Positions 22,985 to 34,674 of a stretch of 64,000 nt of DNA are shown here, one piece after another. The number at the start of each line of letters is the position of its first letter. Position 1 is the stretch's first letter. A program made the translations under genes and the position numbers. The stretch spans positions 11,821,001 through 11,885,000 of the forward strand of contig NC_092570.1 of the NCBI RefSeq assembly GCF_037975245.1, in the 5' to 3' direction. Source of the DNA: Apostichopus japonicus. Taxonomy: Eukaryota > Echinodermata > Holothuroidea > Aspidochirotida > Stichopodidae. The notes under the pieces were generated by a model. That model was given only the letters and a program-made list of their open reading frames with translations, was not told the DNA's origin and ran no database searches.

Positions 22985-24809
22985 AAGACACTTGATTTAC
23001 ATTTGACAATCAGGCCTTCCTTGGTGAAGTCACAATTAGTGATCCCTGGTATAAGTGACCACGACATTTGATTCTGAAATCAGGCCTAAGTATAAGCCAT
23101 CAGCTACTAGGAAATTTATTCTTACAATCATGCAAACTGGAATCTTATTAAAGAGAAACCCATACGTTTTGCTGAACAGTATGCCCAAACAGCAATGAGT
23201 GATGACCAGCGCTCTGTTAATGAAAATTGGTTAGAACTCAAGAAACATCTGCTTGAGATGCTTGATAAGCATATTCCCTCAAAACTTAAGTCAACACGTT
23301 ACAATCTTCCTTGGATGTGTCCCTGCCTGGGTAAACTGACTAGGCGTAAGCATCGACTTTACAACCTGGCTAGGAGAACTACTAAAATGGGGGACAGGGC
23401 TGAAAATTGGTTGAAATATAAGGACTTTAAAAATCTACCCAACAAGCAATTAAGAAAGCTCATCACGATTACATTAAACATACCATGACTAATGCTTTTA
23501 AAGAAGGTAATAACCGCACTTCTGGAATTATATTAAACAGCAAAGAAAGGATGCGGGAGGGGTAGCACCTCTCAAGGTTTCTGGGACTCTCTACAGTTCT
23601 AGCAGGGATAAAGCGGAAATTTTGAGTAGACAGTTTAGCTCTGTGTTTACCCGTGATACCATGGACAACATCCCCTATATGCACGGGGAACCTTACTCTG
23701 ATATTCAACCATTACTAATCACTGAACCCGTTGTCCAAAAACTGCTGTTAAATATTGTTGAGTCTAAGGCTTCCGGGCCAGACAATATTCCTAACCGTCT
23801 ATTGAAAGAGCTAGCTATTGAACTTGCTCCAATTCTTGCTTCATTGTTTAACCAGTCATTGTCTGATGGTGCTGTACCATCTGATTGGACTAATGCTAAT
23901 ATCGCCCCAATTTTTAAGAAGTGATGATAAACATCTTGCATCCAATTACCGTCCAGTCTCTCTAACGTGTGTCTGTTCGAAGTTGTTAGAACATATAGTG
24001 GTGAAACACATTATGGATCATTTGCCATTTTAACAGACCTACAACATGGTTTTAGAAGAAGTCGTTCGTATACTACTCAGCTTCTCATGACTACTTCAGA
24101 TTTAGATCACTATTATGAAAAGAATATCCAGGTTGATATAAATATTCTTGATTTTTCTAAGGCATTTGTTGTAGTTTCTCATCGTAAATTGCTGGCCAAG
24201 ATCGGCCATTATGGAATTCGGGGAGATCTCTCCTGTTGGATCAATAGTTTCTTGTCACATAGGACCCAAAGTGTGATTATCGATGGAATATCATCAACAT
24301 CCGCTCCTGTTCTCTCAGGTGTTCCACAAGGCACCTGTCTTGACCCAGTTCTGTTCTTATGCTATATAAACGACATTACTTATCACATTAAATCGGAACT
24401 TCGTTTATTTGCGGATGATGCTGTATCGGCCTATTCACTCATTTGACGACCATCTCATCCTCCAGAAAGATCTGAAGGCCCTTGAATCCTGGGCTACGCG
24501 TTGGAACATGAAATTCAATCCCTCTTAATGCTTCATGATGTCTACTAAGCGTAGCGGGGCAAAATCTGTGTTCTTTTACTCCATATACAATCAAATATTG
24601 GAGTGCGTCACTGCGCAACCTTATCTTGGTATCCTGTTTAGTGACAATTTCACATATTGATAAGATTTGCTCTAGGACCAACAGAACCCTTGGCTTCCTT
24701 AATAGGAATTTACGCTCTTGCCCACCAGAATTACGTAAATTGGCCTATATAGGGGCGGCGATTTGTTTCAAATATTGGGGGGGGGGGGACATTTGCTTGG
24801 ATGCAGGCG

Positions 24810-25844
24810 AATTACTATCAAAGTGGAGCGCCACCATCGGTTGGCGCCCAGCGTACAAGAAAATTTTTGGTTTGATAGCCCCCAGATCACCGGAAATGGC
24901 ACTTCTCCGGCTTGAAAATGACCAACCAGATGTACAATTTTGCCTGAGAGCCAAGTTTTTCCCAATAGTTTTTTTTCATTCATAACCTTTTTCAAGATTG
25001 TCACCAGTCACACATCATGTTCGACCTCATCGCATCTCCTGTGGATCATTACTTTTGTAGGTAATTCTACGTAACGCCCCACAATACCCGTCAGCCCCAC
25101 TTTTCAAGGTTTTAAGCCCATTATTTGTTCAGAATTTGAACAATAATTCATTTCAAAACATACCCATAATGTTGCACAAACTTCATCTATGGACAACCAA
25201 TATAGAAAAAAAACCTTCAACCCCTAACAGACCGGTCAAAATTGCACGAGTAGAGGGAAGTATGATGAAGAATATTGGTCAAGGAATTTTCGAAAATTCA
25301 GACACAGTTAATTTATTGGTGTAAAAATATTAAAACCTCTTATAACGGCTACTATAAACTTCGATATCATCAAAAAATACCCAAAAAATATGCTCGAGGG
25401 GGAGGGGGCGATCTCCACCCTTCGCCCCCCCCCCCTTGGCTACGCGCCTGCGGTTAGAAATCTTGTAGGAAACAGGCCAAATGGAAACCCGGTGAACCCA
25501 TATCGATGTAGATCATATATATAATTGTACGTACTTACAGTCATACAGATGTACAGACATTATGATAATAATCATGAGTGACAACATGCTATACGGTCAC
25601 AGGTCACAGAAACGACCACGGGGAGTCATTTACCTCATGCAGCATGTGTTGGATGAAGTTTTAGCCACCGCCAAATATGATTTGGATAAACAATCTCACG
25701 CATTATTTTCTATTTATAGCCACACACAAAAATTATGCCACCAAATATTGGGGGGGGGGGATATTAGATACTACCGTATATCCCCACCTAAAATATTGAG
25801 AGGCCACGTCCCCCACCCGTCCCCCCCCCCCATGATCGCCGCCC

Positions 25845-25847
<3 letters not shown>
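24810..25847. mobile_element. Composite hAT-MITE-like repeat, copy 2
   Basis: 24810-25360 matches 20190-20780 (GCGCCACCATCGGTTGGCG, CACACATCATGTTCGACCTC, CCCATTATTTGTT). The end motif CTTGGCTACGCGCCTG lies at 25434-25449. 25450-25847 matches 2550-2945, including GTGTTGGATGAAGTTTTAGC and the paired G/C runs. Two different repeats thus keep the same junction as in copy 1. Confidence 0.75.

Positions 25848-25922
<75 letters not shown>
25848..25922. repeat. (TA)n microsatellite
   Basis: 75 bp of pure TA at the 3' side of the RTE-like LINE. It reads as alternating Tyr/Ile but is not coding. Confidence 0.98.
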
Positions 25923-25924
<2 letters not shown>

Positions 25925-28068
25925 TTCATCTTCTTCTTCAGCCGTTGTCGATCCACTGCTGGATGAAGGCCTCAGCATGATATCTCCAACTCTCTCTCTC
26001 CCTTGCATGTGTGTACCAATTGGTTTCATTTCAGAATTTCTGTATTTCACCTCTCCATCTCTTTCTTTGCCTGCCTCTGTTCCTTTTCCCGTCAAGCGGT
26101 GTCCATACAGTGGTTAGCGTGCTCCATCTTCCATCTCCCCTTCTAGTGACATGGCCGGCCCATGTCCATTTACGATGTTTGATTACTTCCATTATATCCT
26201 GTACCTTTGTCTGTTCCCTTATCCACTTATTGGTTTTGTGATCTTTGTATGTTATGTTAAGCATACTCCTCTCCATGTTATGTTGTGCGGCTGCTAACTT
26301 TCTTTCCATTTTAATTGTTAGTGTCCATGTTTCTGATGCATATGTCATTGATGGGAGAATGCATTGGTCATACACTTTCCTTTTTAAGCATAACGGTAGA
26401 TTGCCCTTCATGATGTGGCTGTATCTGCCAAATGCTTGCCACCCTGCTTTGATCCTCCTCCTTATTTCATTATCTTGATTCCTTTCGGTGAGAGTGAACC
26501 TTTGTCCCAGGTAAATGTATTCAGATACATGTTCCAATTCTGTTCCATTAATGATGATTGGTTTGTGTTTAACTGATTGGTCTGCCATTACTTTGGTCTT
26601 CTTCATGTTCATTTTCAGTCCTCTTTTCCTGCTTGCTATGTCCAAGTCCTGTAGCATGCTCTCCATTTCGTTGAAGTTGTTAGCTATGATGACTATATCA
26701 TCAGCAAAACGGAGGTGGTTGAACTTCTCCCCATTCACATTGATACCTTTATCTTCCCAATTGATGTCTTTGAAGATGTGTTCTAAGCATGCTGTAAAGA
26801 GCTTTGGAGATATGGTATCTCCCTGCCTCACTCCTTTCCTTATTGGTATTTTGTTGCTTTCTTTGTGTAACTTAACAGTAGTTGTGCTGCCAGTATAGAT
26901 GTCTTTGATTACTTTGATGTAGTTAGGGTTGATGTCTTGCTCTTTCAGTGCCTCGAGAACTGCCCAGGTTTCAACGGAATCGAAAGCTTTCTCATAGTCC
27001 ACGAAAGCGACACATACAGGTATATTGAACTCCTGACATTTTTCCTTCAGTTGGTTGAGGGTGTGAATGTGATCTATTGTTGAGAAATTTCTTCTGAATC
27101 CCCGCCTGCTCCCTTGGTTGGTTGTCGTCTAGAAGTCTGTTTGTCAGAATCTTTGTAAAAAGCTTGTATATATTGGATAGAAGGCTAATGGGCCGGTAGT
27201 CCTTCAAGTCCCTTTTGTCTCCTTTTTTGTGCAATATTATCATGTTGGCATCTTTCCACTTTTGAGGCACCTTCTCTTGGTGAAGACAAGCTGTGAAGAG
27301 CTTTGCCAGTTCCTTATTAACTGCATCCCCTGCTTCTTTTAGTGTGTCCATTATTATGTTGTCCTGTCCAGGGGCCTTGCCCCGTTTCATTTGGCTTAAA
27401 GCATATTCTACTTCCCAGCATTTAACTTTGGGTACTTTCTCCTGGGAATCATCTATGTCTCCGGTTTGCTGATTGCTTTGGTATAGTTCTTCATAAAATT
27501 TCTCTATTCTCCGCAGAATATCATCCTGGTCTGTTATTTCCTGCCCATTTGAGTCCAGAAGTTTATTGATTTTCTTTGTTCCCTGGCCAAGCTTCTTTGT
27601 TGGTTTTCTTAATACTCCTGTTGTTTTCTATTGTGTCATGTATCATTTTGGTGTTGTAGTTTCTGACATCCTCACGTATCTTCTTCCTGATAGTTTTGCA
27701 GGTTTCCCTGTACTCTATGTTGTCAGTACCTTGACTGTCCATCTTCATCTGTCTACGTTTTCCAATCAGTTTCCTTGTGCTGTCTGATAGTTTGCTAACT
27801 CTGTCTTTGGGTTTCCTGCCTGCTACATTGAGTGCAGTTTCTTGAATGATGTCTATTGTCTCTTGGTTCCATGTGTCTAGATCTTGCTCTCTCCACTCGT
27901 CGTTAAGTGTACCAAACTTGTTTGCTAGTTCCAGTTGGAATTCATGGTTTCTTTCTGTGAGTTTGTCTAGGTTAATGTTGCTATACTTTGGTCTAAGTAG
28001 CTTTTGTCTCTCTAACTTAGTGTTGATTTGAAACTTCCCCATTGCCATACTGTGGTCGCTGCCTATGT

Positions 28069-28070
<2 letters not shown>
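25923..28070 (-). mobile_element. RTE-like LINE, 5'-truncated, lodged between two (TA)n arrays
   Basis: Minus-strand coding starts at 28070 with the last endonuclease motif (GSDHS) directly after the TA array, so the endonuclease is missing. Then come linker (28048-27563), RT fingers (KRGKAPGQDNI, DYRPISLLSNIYKLFTKIL), palm (VDYEKAFDSVE, RKGVRQGDTISPKLF, LRFADDIVIIA), thumb and the RTE-type C-terminus (KWTWAGHVTRR, RGRQRKRWRGEI, then FIQQWIDNG and stop). Only two single-base shifts (about 27100 and about 27600) break it, and the catalytic Asp residues are kept, so the copy is young. The (TA)n on both sides suggest insertion into a TA repeat or a TA-rich 3' tail. Confidence 0.9.

Positions 28071-28158
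<88 letters not shown>
28071..28158. repeat. (TA)n microsatellite
   Basis: 88 bp of pure TA at the truncated 5' end of the RTE-like LINE; a shorter (TA)n lies at about 28462-28487. Confidence 0.98.
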
Positions 28159-28160
<2 letters not shown>

Positions 28161-28207
28161 GAAAATCGTAATGAGATGAAAAATCAAGAACAGTGAAAAA
28201 ATTTTCA

Positions 28208-28279
28208 GCCTCCACCGGGATTCGAACCACGGGCGTTCCGCTCTGTACGCGGACACCCTAACCACTAGGCTATGGACGC
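28208..28279 (-). repeat. tRNA-like sequence (SINE head or tRNA pseudogene)
   Basis: Minus strand: acceptor stem GCGTCCA/TGGAGGC with one mismatch, A box TAGCCTAGTGGTTAGGG, anticodon stem TCCGC/GCGGA with loop GTACAGA (anticodon would be ACA), and B box GGTTCGAATCC. The T stem pairs badly and an ACA anticodon is not normally used, so a working tRNA is unlikely. Confidence 0.6.
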
Positions 28280-28626
28280 TGATTGTATGTCCAGAGGTTC
28301 AAAACCGGTAAGGAAGGCCGTAATTCCACTGTAGGCGTTTGTCACCTGTATCGAACAATACTAGTTCTGTTTTTGATGACATATTTTGCCTTACCCTAGA
28401 GATCAAACATGATGCTAACCAACTCGAAATCATTTGTGATTCCTAAAGCCGGATCTCGAAAGATATATATATATATATATATATATATGGTTGCTACCGC
28501 CCTATTTTCCTTTTTTATCGGCAAACCAATTTCATTACGGATGCAGTCCGTTTAGCTATTCATTTCGAGAAAAAAAGTAAAAACTACTTTCGGTCATATA
28601 TAGTAACAAAATGTGACACGGTTAGA

Positions 28627-28943
28627 AAGGCGCCTTGCGAGGAATTTGCCAAGGGAGGGGCAAAGCTTGTAGGCAAACTATCTAAGCGTAGCGCTACCAT
28701 AAGTTGGCGCGAAGCGCAAAAGAATTTTGGCCGAAAATGCCCCCCCCCCCCCAGATCGCTGGAAATGGCACTTCCCAGGCCTTGTAAGTTGCATCTAAGC
28801 ATTTTCTATTTTGAAATTACTAGCGATATCATAAAAAATACAAAAAATATGCTAAAAAAAACTATGTCACCAAATATTGGGGGGGGGGGTGGGTATTTGA
28901 TACTATATCCCCCACCCCCGCCCCCCCCATGATCGCCGCCCAT
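28627..28943. mobile_element. hAT-MITE-like core copy plus G/C-run terminal segment
   Basis: Left part GAATTTGCCAAGGGAGGGG, TATCTAAGCGTAGCGCTACC and TTCCCAGGCCTTGTAAG belongs to the same family as 58991-59303. From 28855 it joins the CCAAATATTGGGG..CCATGATCGCCGCCCATG terminal segment seen at 25735-25847. Confidence 0.7.
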
Positions 28944-29396
28944 GGGCCTATATGTCTATGTGTCGTTCTACTCTTGAATATGCAGCTCAGATTTGGGACC
29001 CTTATAAGGTCTCAGACCAAGATAAAGTAGAAAAAAATCAAAGGAAGGCAGCACACTTGTAACTCGTGATTTCCGTAGGCAATCCAGCGTCACTGAGATC
29101 TTGAAGACTTTGAAGTGGGAACCCCTCACAGAAAGAAGGAAAATGGCCAGACTTATGCTCTTTTACCAAATTATTAATGGCCTAATTGCAGTCCCAAACG
29201 AGACTAATCCCTTCTTGAAACCAGGGAGGCGTGGCCGCTATACACAAATTCCACATAATCATCGTGCTTTTCAGTATAGTTTCTATCCTAGGACTATAAA
29301 AGACTGGAATACACAATCCTTGGCCGTTAAAGAGAGCCTTAGTCTTGAGGTGTTTAAGACAAGATTGCCCACGCATTGTTATTAGCACTGCTGCGC

Positions 29397-29842
29397 TGCG
29401 CACCAACATCCTCGTTGTGATACCCGAGAGGGGTTTTTAACGAGTATCGAACAGAAGCAGAAGCAGAAGCTATAATGATTTGCCTGGTGTTATGAATGAG
29501 CGGCATGGTCGAGTATTTCACAACACTGGTATGGGTCATATTTCACAATACGATAATTGATTTTTTACAAAGCTCGCTGCGACTGTGATGAACATTGAGG
29601 AAATTAAAACGAGGGAATAAAAAATAAGATATTTATTTAAATTTACATTCTCAAATGATATGTTAACGTATCTTAATTGTAACGAATTGAATCCCATGTA
29701 TGTGTACACAAAGTGTCAATTACCTAAAAATACATTAAATAGAAATTTGGCGTTTTTTCGTCACAATTTGGCCGACAATGTCTCCGGAAAACTGGCAACC
29801 CTGCTTCAACCAAATCCTGCCTAGAAAAAAACCTGTTTGAAC
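29397..29842. other. Non-coding stretch left of the large element
   Basis: A short GAAGCA repeat (29452-29470) and otherwise nothing recognised. Confidence 0.55.
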
Positions 29843-30289
29843 GTAGCAGCCACTAAGAGCAGCCACTAACAGCAGCCAATAGTGTATACATCAACGTTAC
29901 ACGCCGTTGGCACTGATGTTTGTACACTGTGACGAGCGCTGGGTACGCTGTGGCGGAAAAGTGGATCCCCAGCAGCCACTAAGGGCAGCCTAAATTAGCG
30001 GACAATAACAAGACTGTTACTTTTTCGTATCTGTTTTAAAGCGATAATAATTAACGCTATGCATACTGTAAAATGCCAATAATTGTACCATATGAGAGAT
30101 GAGATGTTGCTCTTTCATGTGATATAATTTTGGAATTTAATGGTGGACGATTTCTGCATCCATATTGAACTGAAACTTGTGATCCTACCAAATCTTGTGG
30201 AGAAAGGCGTAAATTGCGGTAATTTTTATACCATTTTTTTCTCTTTTTTTTCTTCAAATGTATAAACAATTAATTTATGAGAATATGCA

Positions 30290-32360
30290 ACAGTCAAGAG
30301 AGGTACAATGGCGATGTTAAGTTATTCCTCTTACACGTGGTATGAAAAAAACAGTCAGTAACACTATGATTTATTGAAATTCGATGGCTACAAACCGTTC
30401 GATCCTAACAGGAGTGGGATGCAAATGGGAAAATTAGCTCGAAACGCGCGGTAATGTGTTATGATCCAAACGTATTATTATTTCAAAATCGATTAATTTG
30501 AGTTATCGACCTAGTTAGGAGGTCCGGTTAGCATCACATCAAAGAATAAAATTTCTTCTTTCACGTGTTATACCTACTATCGGTAACAAAGCCGATTTTT
30601 TTGACCAAAAGTGGCCTAAAATTTTTAAAATATTGATTAATTTTTTTCTTCTTCAAAATCGATTAACTTTAGTTATGGAGCCTACTGGCATGTCCGGTTA
30701 GCACCACATTAAAGTAGAAAGGTTCTTCTTTCACGTGGTATACCTATACTATCGGTAACAAAACTGATTTCTTGACCAAAAGTGGCCTTAAAGTTTTAAC
30801 CCCGATACGGACATCTCTAAACGCGCTGTATATACGCAATGTGTAATGATCAGAAAACTGTTTAATTTTTTATTTGTTTTTTTTCAAAATCGATTAATTT
30901 TAGTTATGGAGCCTACTGGCATGTCCGGTTAGCACCACATTAAAGTAGAAAGGTTCTTCTTTCACGTGGTATATCTCTACTATCGGTAACAAAACTGATT
31001 TCTTGACCAAAAGTGGCCTTAAAGTTTTAACCCCGATACGGACATCTCTAAACGCGCTGAACGTTATGTGTAATGATCCAAAAAATGTTTTTTTTTCTTT
31101 CAAAATCGTTTAATTTTAGTTATGGGGCATACTGGCATGTCCGGTTAGCACCACATAAGGTAGAAAGGTTCCTCTTTCACGTGGTATACCTCTGCCATCG
31201 GTAACAAAAATGATTTCTTGACCAAAAGTGGCCTTAAAGTTTTAACCCCGAAACGGACATCTCTAAACGCGCTGTATACGTTATGTGTAATGATCAAAAA
31301 AAAAAAAATTCTTTCAAAATCGATTAAGTTGAGTTATGGAGCCTACTGGCATGTCCGGTTAGCACCACATTAAAGTAGAAAGGTTCTTCTTTCACGTGGT
31401 ATACCTATACTATCGGTAACAAAACTGATTTCTTGACCAAAAGTGGCCTTAAAGTTTTAACCCCGATACGGACATCTCTAAACGCGCTGTATATACGTAA
31501 TGTGTAATGATCAGAAAACCGGTTTAATTTTTTATTTTTTTTTCTTCAAAATCGATTAACTTTAGTTATGGAGCCTACTGGCATGTCCGGTTAGCACCAC
31601 ATTAAAGGGGAAAGCTTCCTCTTTCACGTGGTATACCTATACTATCGGTAACAAATATGATTTCTTGACCAAAGGTGGCCTTAAAGTTTTAACCCCGATA
31701 CGGACATCTCTAAACGCACTGTATATACGGCATGTGTAATGATCAGAAAACTGTTTACATTTTTTATTTTTTCAAAATCGTTTAATTTTAGTTATGGAGC
31801 CTACTAGGATGTCCGGTTAGCACCACATTAAAGTAGAAAGGTTCTTCTCTCACGTGGTATACCTCTACTATAGGTAACAAAAATGATTTCTTGACCAAAA
31901 GTGGCCTTAAAATTTTAACCCCGATACAGACATCTCTAAACGCGCTGTATATACGTAATGTGTAATGATCAGAAAACTGTTTAAGATTTTGATTTTTTTT
32001 CAAAATCAATTAATTTTAGTTATGGAGCCTACTAGGATGTCCGGTTAGCACCACATTAAAGTAGAAAGGTTCTTCTTTCAAATGGTATAACCACTACTAT
32101 CGGTAACAAAAATGATTTCTTGACCAAAAGTGGCCTTAAAGTTTTAACCCCGATACGGACATCTCTAAACGCGCTGTATATACGTCATGCGTAATGATCA
32201 GAAAACTGTTTAATTTTTTCACCCTTCAAAATCGATTAATTTTAGTTATGGAGCCTATTGGGATGTCCGGTTAGCACCACATTAAAGTAGAAAGGTTCTT
32301 CTTTCACGTAGTATACCTCTACTATCGGTAACAAAAATGATTTCTTGACCAAAAGTGGCC
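30290..32360. repeat. About 225-bp tandem repeats, left subterminal array
   Basis: The anchor TCCGGTTAGCACCACATTAA recurs near 30699, 30929, 31145, 31359, 31591, 31817, 32046 and 32271 (spacing 214-232 bp). Units also share TTCACGTGGTATACC, GATTTCTTGACCAAAAGTGG, CCCCGATACGGACATCTC and TTTCAAAATCGATTAA. Length varies mainly in T runs. The outermost copies (before 30680) are more diverged. Confidence 0.96.
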
Positions 32361-32384
32361 ATGTTAACTGTTAAATGTTTTCAG

Positions 32385-33502
32385 GCATCACGAGAAACAG
32401 TCATACGGCCATCCAAATATTGCACGTCCACGACAAATAAATAGTGACAGAGCCTGGGTGTTTTTACTAGCAACTCTTAATGTTTTTAATCAAGAGTCGC
32501 TTGCTGATTTTTACATCAGAGCATGGAAAATTGTTTGCGGAAAGGCAACCAATGCAGACAAGAAAATGACCATACCACATGCATGCTGTAGTCACTTCAT
32601 GAAAAATGCTAAGGATTTATGTAAACAACATTACAAGGGTAAATATAGATTTGGGATGTACTGTATAAGTATGTTGTTAAATGCGAATACCATTGCTGAA
32701 TTTGCCCTCATTTTATACAATTTAGCCGTTGTTTTACAACATATAGACTTGTCGCCAAGGGTTAAAATGTCTTCCGAATTACCTTTCACATAAAATTTCT
32801 ATGATTGGCAACGATAATGATTTCAGTGATGATCAGGTTGATTTCTTGGCCTCGTACAACGAGGATGTGATTGAAAATGACTATTTTGGTGATTTCACAA
32901 AGGAACATTATTTAACAAGAGCAAAATCACCCTTTGCATCATTTTTTCGTGATGTTATTAATAATGCGTCAGTAAATGATATACAAGAACAAATGTATGA
33001 TCCTAATCCATTTTACTCTCCTATACTTATGAAAGAATTGGAGACTGTTTTATTACCGTCAGCTGCTTTTTGGTCTGGGTTACTTCTCGGTGACTTGAAC
33101 CGACATACTAATATAGATGTAGATATAAATAGTATTATCAGAAACGTTCGTAAAGTTTCGGTACCACGAACAATTGGTCATGCTGAATCGAGAATGAAAG
33201 TTCTTAAATCTAATCAGCTGAGTGATCGCAACATGAAAAGAATTGATGAATTTCTTTCTGTTTATAACCAAAACTTGATTGGAATACAGAGACGATACAG
33301 TGATCAGATGACAAGTTCATACAAAAGTAAGAGAAAACATAACACAAAGACAGTCGAAGAGTCATGGCAGAAGAAACATCGTCATACACAAGAAGGGGTA
33401 TTTCAAAAGGCCCCTCGATATAACCCTGTTTCGATATGTAACAAAACAAGCAAGGAAAACGACAAAAAGGTTATCAGACAACCATGTAAAACAGTTTATT
33501 GA
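32385..33502 (+). pseudogene. Transposase-like C-terminal half, two overlapping frames
   Basis: After an acceptor-like tgttttcag (32376-32384) the frame reads HEKQSYGHPNIARPRQINSD, then WVFLLATLNVFNQ, then IPHACCSHFMKNAKDLCKQH and stops at 32793. The next frame (to 33502) continues with ASYNEDVIENDYFGDFTKEH, YDPNPFYSPILMKELET, LLPSAAFWSGLLLGDLNRH and a basic C-terminus. The order D..W..L...L..FN, then (I/L)H.C..H..K, then NPFY.P and A.W.G resembles the second half of multicopy animal transposases I have seen with this C-x2-H signature; the family name is uncertain. The N-terminal half, including the first catalytic Asp, is not found, so this copy is defective. Confidence 0.5.
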
Positions 33503-34495
33503 CGGACACTGTAATGCAAGTACAACTGAAAATGCATTAAATAACTGCTGGTTTAATTCAACTATCCAATGCCTTTGCACGTCTGTCTTGTATATGTCGT
33601 TTGCTAAGTAAGAATACAAATTTGTCTTTCTTAAAACAATTGTTTACAAATGAGATGTCCATCGTTTTACTCGAGTTTTGTAAAGTTCTAATTAATAATA
33701 AACACGCAATCATTGAAATGGGTCAGATCAAATCACTTCTGGAAATGATTTGTATTGAAAGTAAATTTAAGCTATATAGGAAGTGAAAATGATGCGGGAG
33801 AATTCTTCCAGTTGGCATTGGTACCTGTGCTGAAATGCCTCAATGCCGTTAGCACAGTATGTATGAAAGAAATAAAATGTAAAAGTTGTGGTTCGTCACG
33901 TAAATCATTTCACAAGAAAGCTGTTTATTTGTTAATGTATCAGAAGAGATGGAAATATCACATATTTTGTCGGTGGAGGATCTGTTGCAGAGTTATTTTA
34001 AGGAGGAAAATGTTTCTTCGATTTGTAATAACCGTCATTGCATGGTCCTTCCAACTGAAAACAATTTCAAATGTAAGTTTTCTCTGTACGAAGCGCCGGG
34101 GTGCTGGTAATCATTACAAACAGGTATGACAAACCAGAAAATACATAGATTCAAATTCCAGAATTGATTAATCTGGATTCAATTAAAAGCGGAAACAATG
34201 GCCAATATCAATTGCATTCAGTGATTCAGCATCATGGGGAATCATCTAAATCAGGACATTTCACTTGTGTTGTTAAAGAAGGCGGCAGGTATATGTTGTA
34301 ATAGATGATTCTGTTTGTCGTATATATTCAGAACTTGAGACATCATCAGATGCATATATTATGTTCTATGAACTATGTGATTCAAGTCAAAGTGTCAAAC
34401 AAACTACGGGAATTGAGAGTAACTCAGATGCAAAAGATTCCTGTCCATCACGATCCACTGGTATACCATGCCCTATAAAAAATGATGAAAAATAG
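33503..34495 (+). pseudogene. USP-type (C19) ubiquitin protease-like region, frame-broken
   Basis: A Cys-box-like ALNNCWFNSTIQCL (about 33535-33576), a QDAHEF-box-like NDAGEFFQLAL (about 33789-33820), a CxxC-type finger half KCKSCGSS (about 33880), and a His-box-like SSKSGHFTCVVKEGG (about 34250-34290) followed by DDSVCRIYSELE and YIMFYELC come in the order and spacing of a small ubiquitin-specific protease. They fall in several frames with stops, so no protein can be made from this copy. The Cys, His and neighbouring Asp positions can all be seen. The region follows the transposase-like part on the same strand. Confidence 0.6.
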
Positions 34496-34674
34496 GTTTC
34501 AAATATTTGTTTACACAAAACTGCTAACAAGTCGCGTAACGTTAGGCCTACTATGGAAGATGACGAATGTGTTAATATGTATGTTACTGAAGTATCTCAA
34601 ACCGAAAGCATCGTTCCAAAGCTTAAATTTGTTTTCGATCTATCACTGATTCGGCAACATGCAATGGTGAAAAC

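Larger units (their letters stand above)
24751..28943. mobile_element. Insertion into the CR1-like LINE with GGCCTATA target duplication
   Basis: GGCCTATAT occurs at 24742-24750 and again at 28945-28953. Removing what lies between, with one copy of the duplication, brings the LINE frame back together. The ends are inverted: left AGGGGCGGCGAT, right (reversed) CATGGGCGGCGAT. Inside are a MITE core with downstream repeat (24810-25847), a (TA)n, an RTE-like LINE, another (TA)n, a tRNA-like SINE head and another MITE core (28627-28850). The terminal motif ATCGCCGCCCATG also occurs at 25847, so rearrangement between two copies is possible. Confidence 0.72.
22985..29396 (+). mobile_element. CR1-like non-LTR retrotransposon (LINE-1 of this window), split by a 4.2-kb insertion
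   Basis: Parts in order: the endonuclease C-terminus at 22985-23070 (TLDLHLTIRPSL, IPGISDHDI); linker at 23195-23488 (LPWMCPCLGKLTRRKHRLYN); reverse transcriptase at 23622-24446 in three frames (KASGPDNIPNRLLKEL; NYRPVSLTCVCSKLLEHIV; LQHGFRRSRSYTTQLL; LDFSKAF; SGVPQGTCLDPVLF; LRLFADDA); thumb to 24750 (LGFLNRNLRSCPPELRKLAY); and after the interruption STLEYAAQIWDPY and the C-terminal domain to 29385. The palm motif is AFVVV where AFDKV is usual, so one catalytic-region Asp is lost. Several frameshifts and stops make it dead. The insertion spans about 24751-28943. Confidence 0.88.

Noticed and set aside
25733-26117. Tyr/Ile repeat ORFs
   Set aside because: (TA)n microsatellite read in frame.
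28208-28279. Functional tRNA gene
   Set aside because: Mispaired acceptor and T stems and an unlikely ACA anticodon; better as a SINE head or pseudogene.
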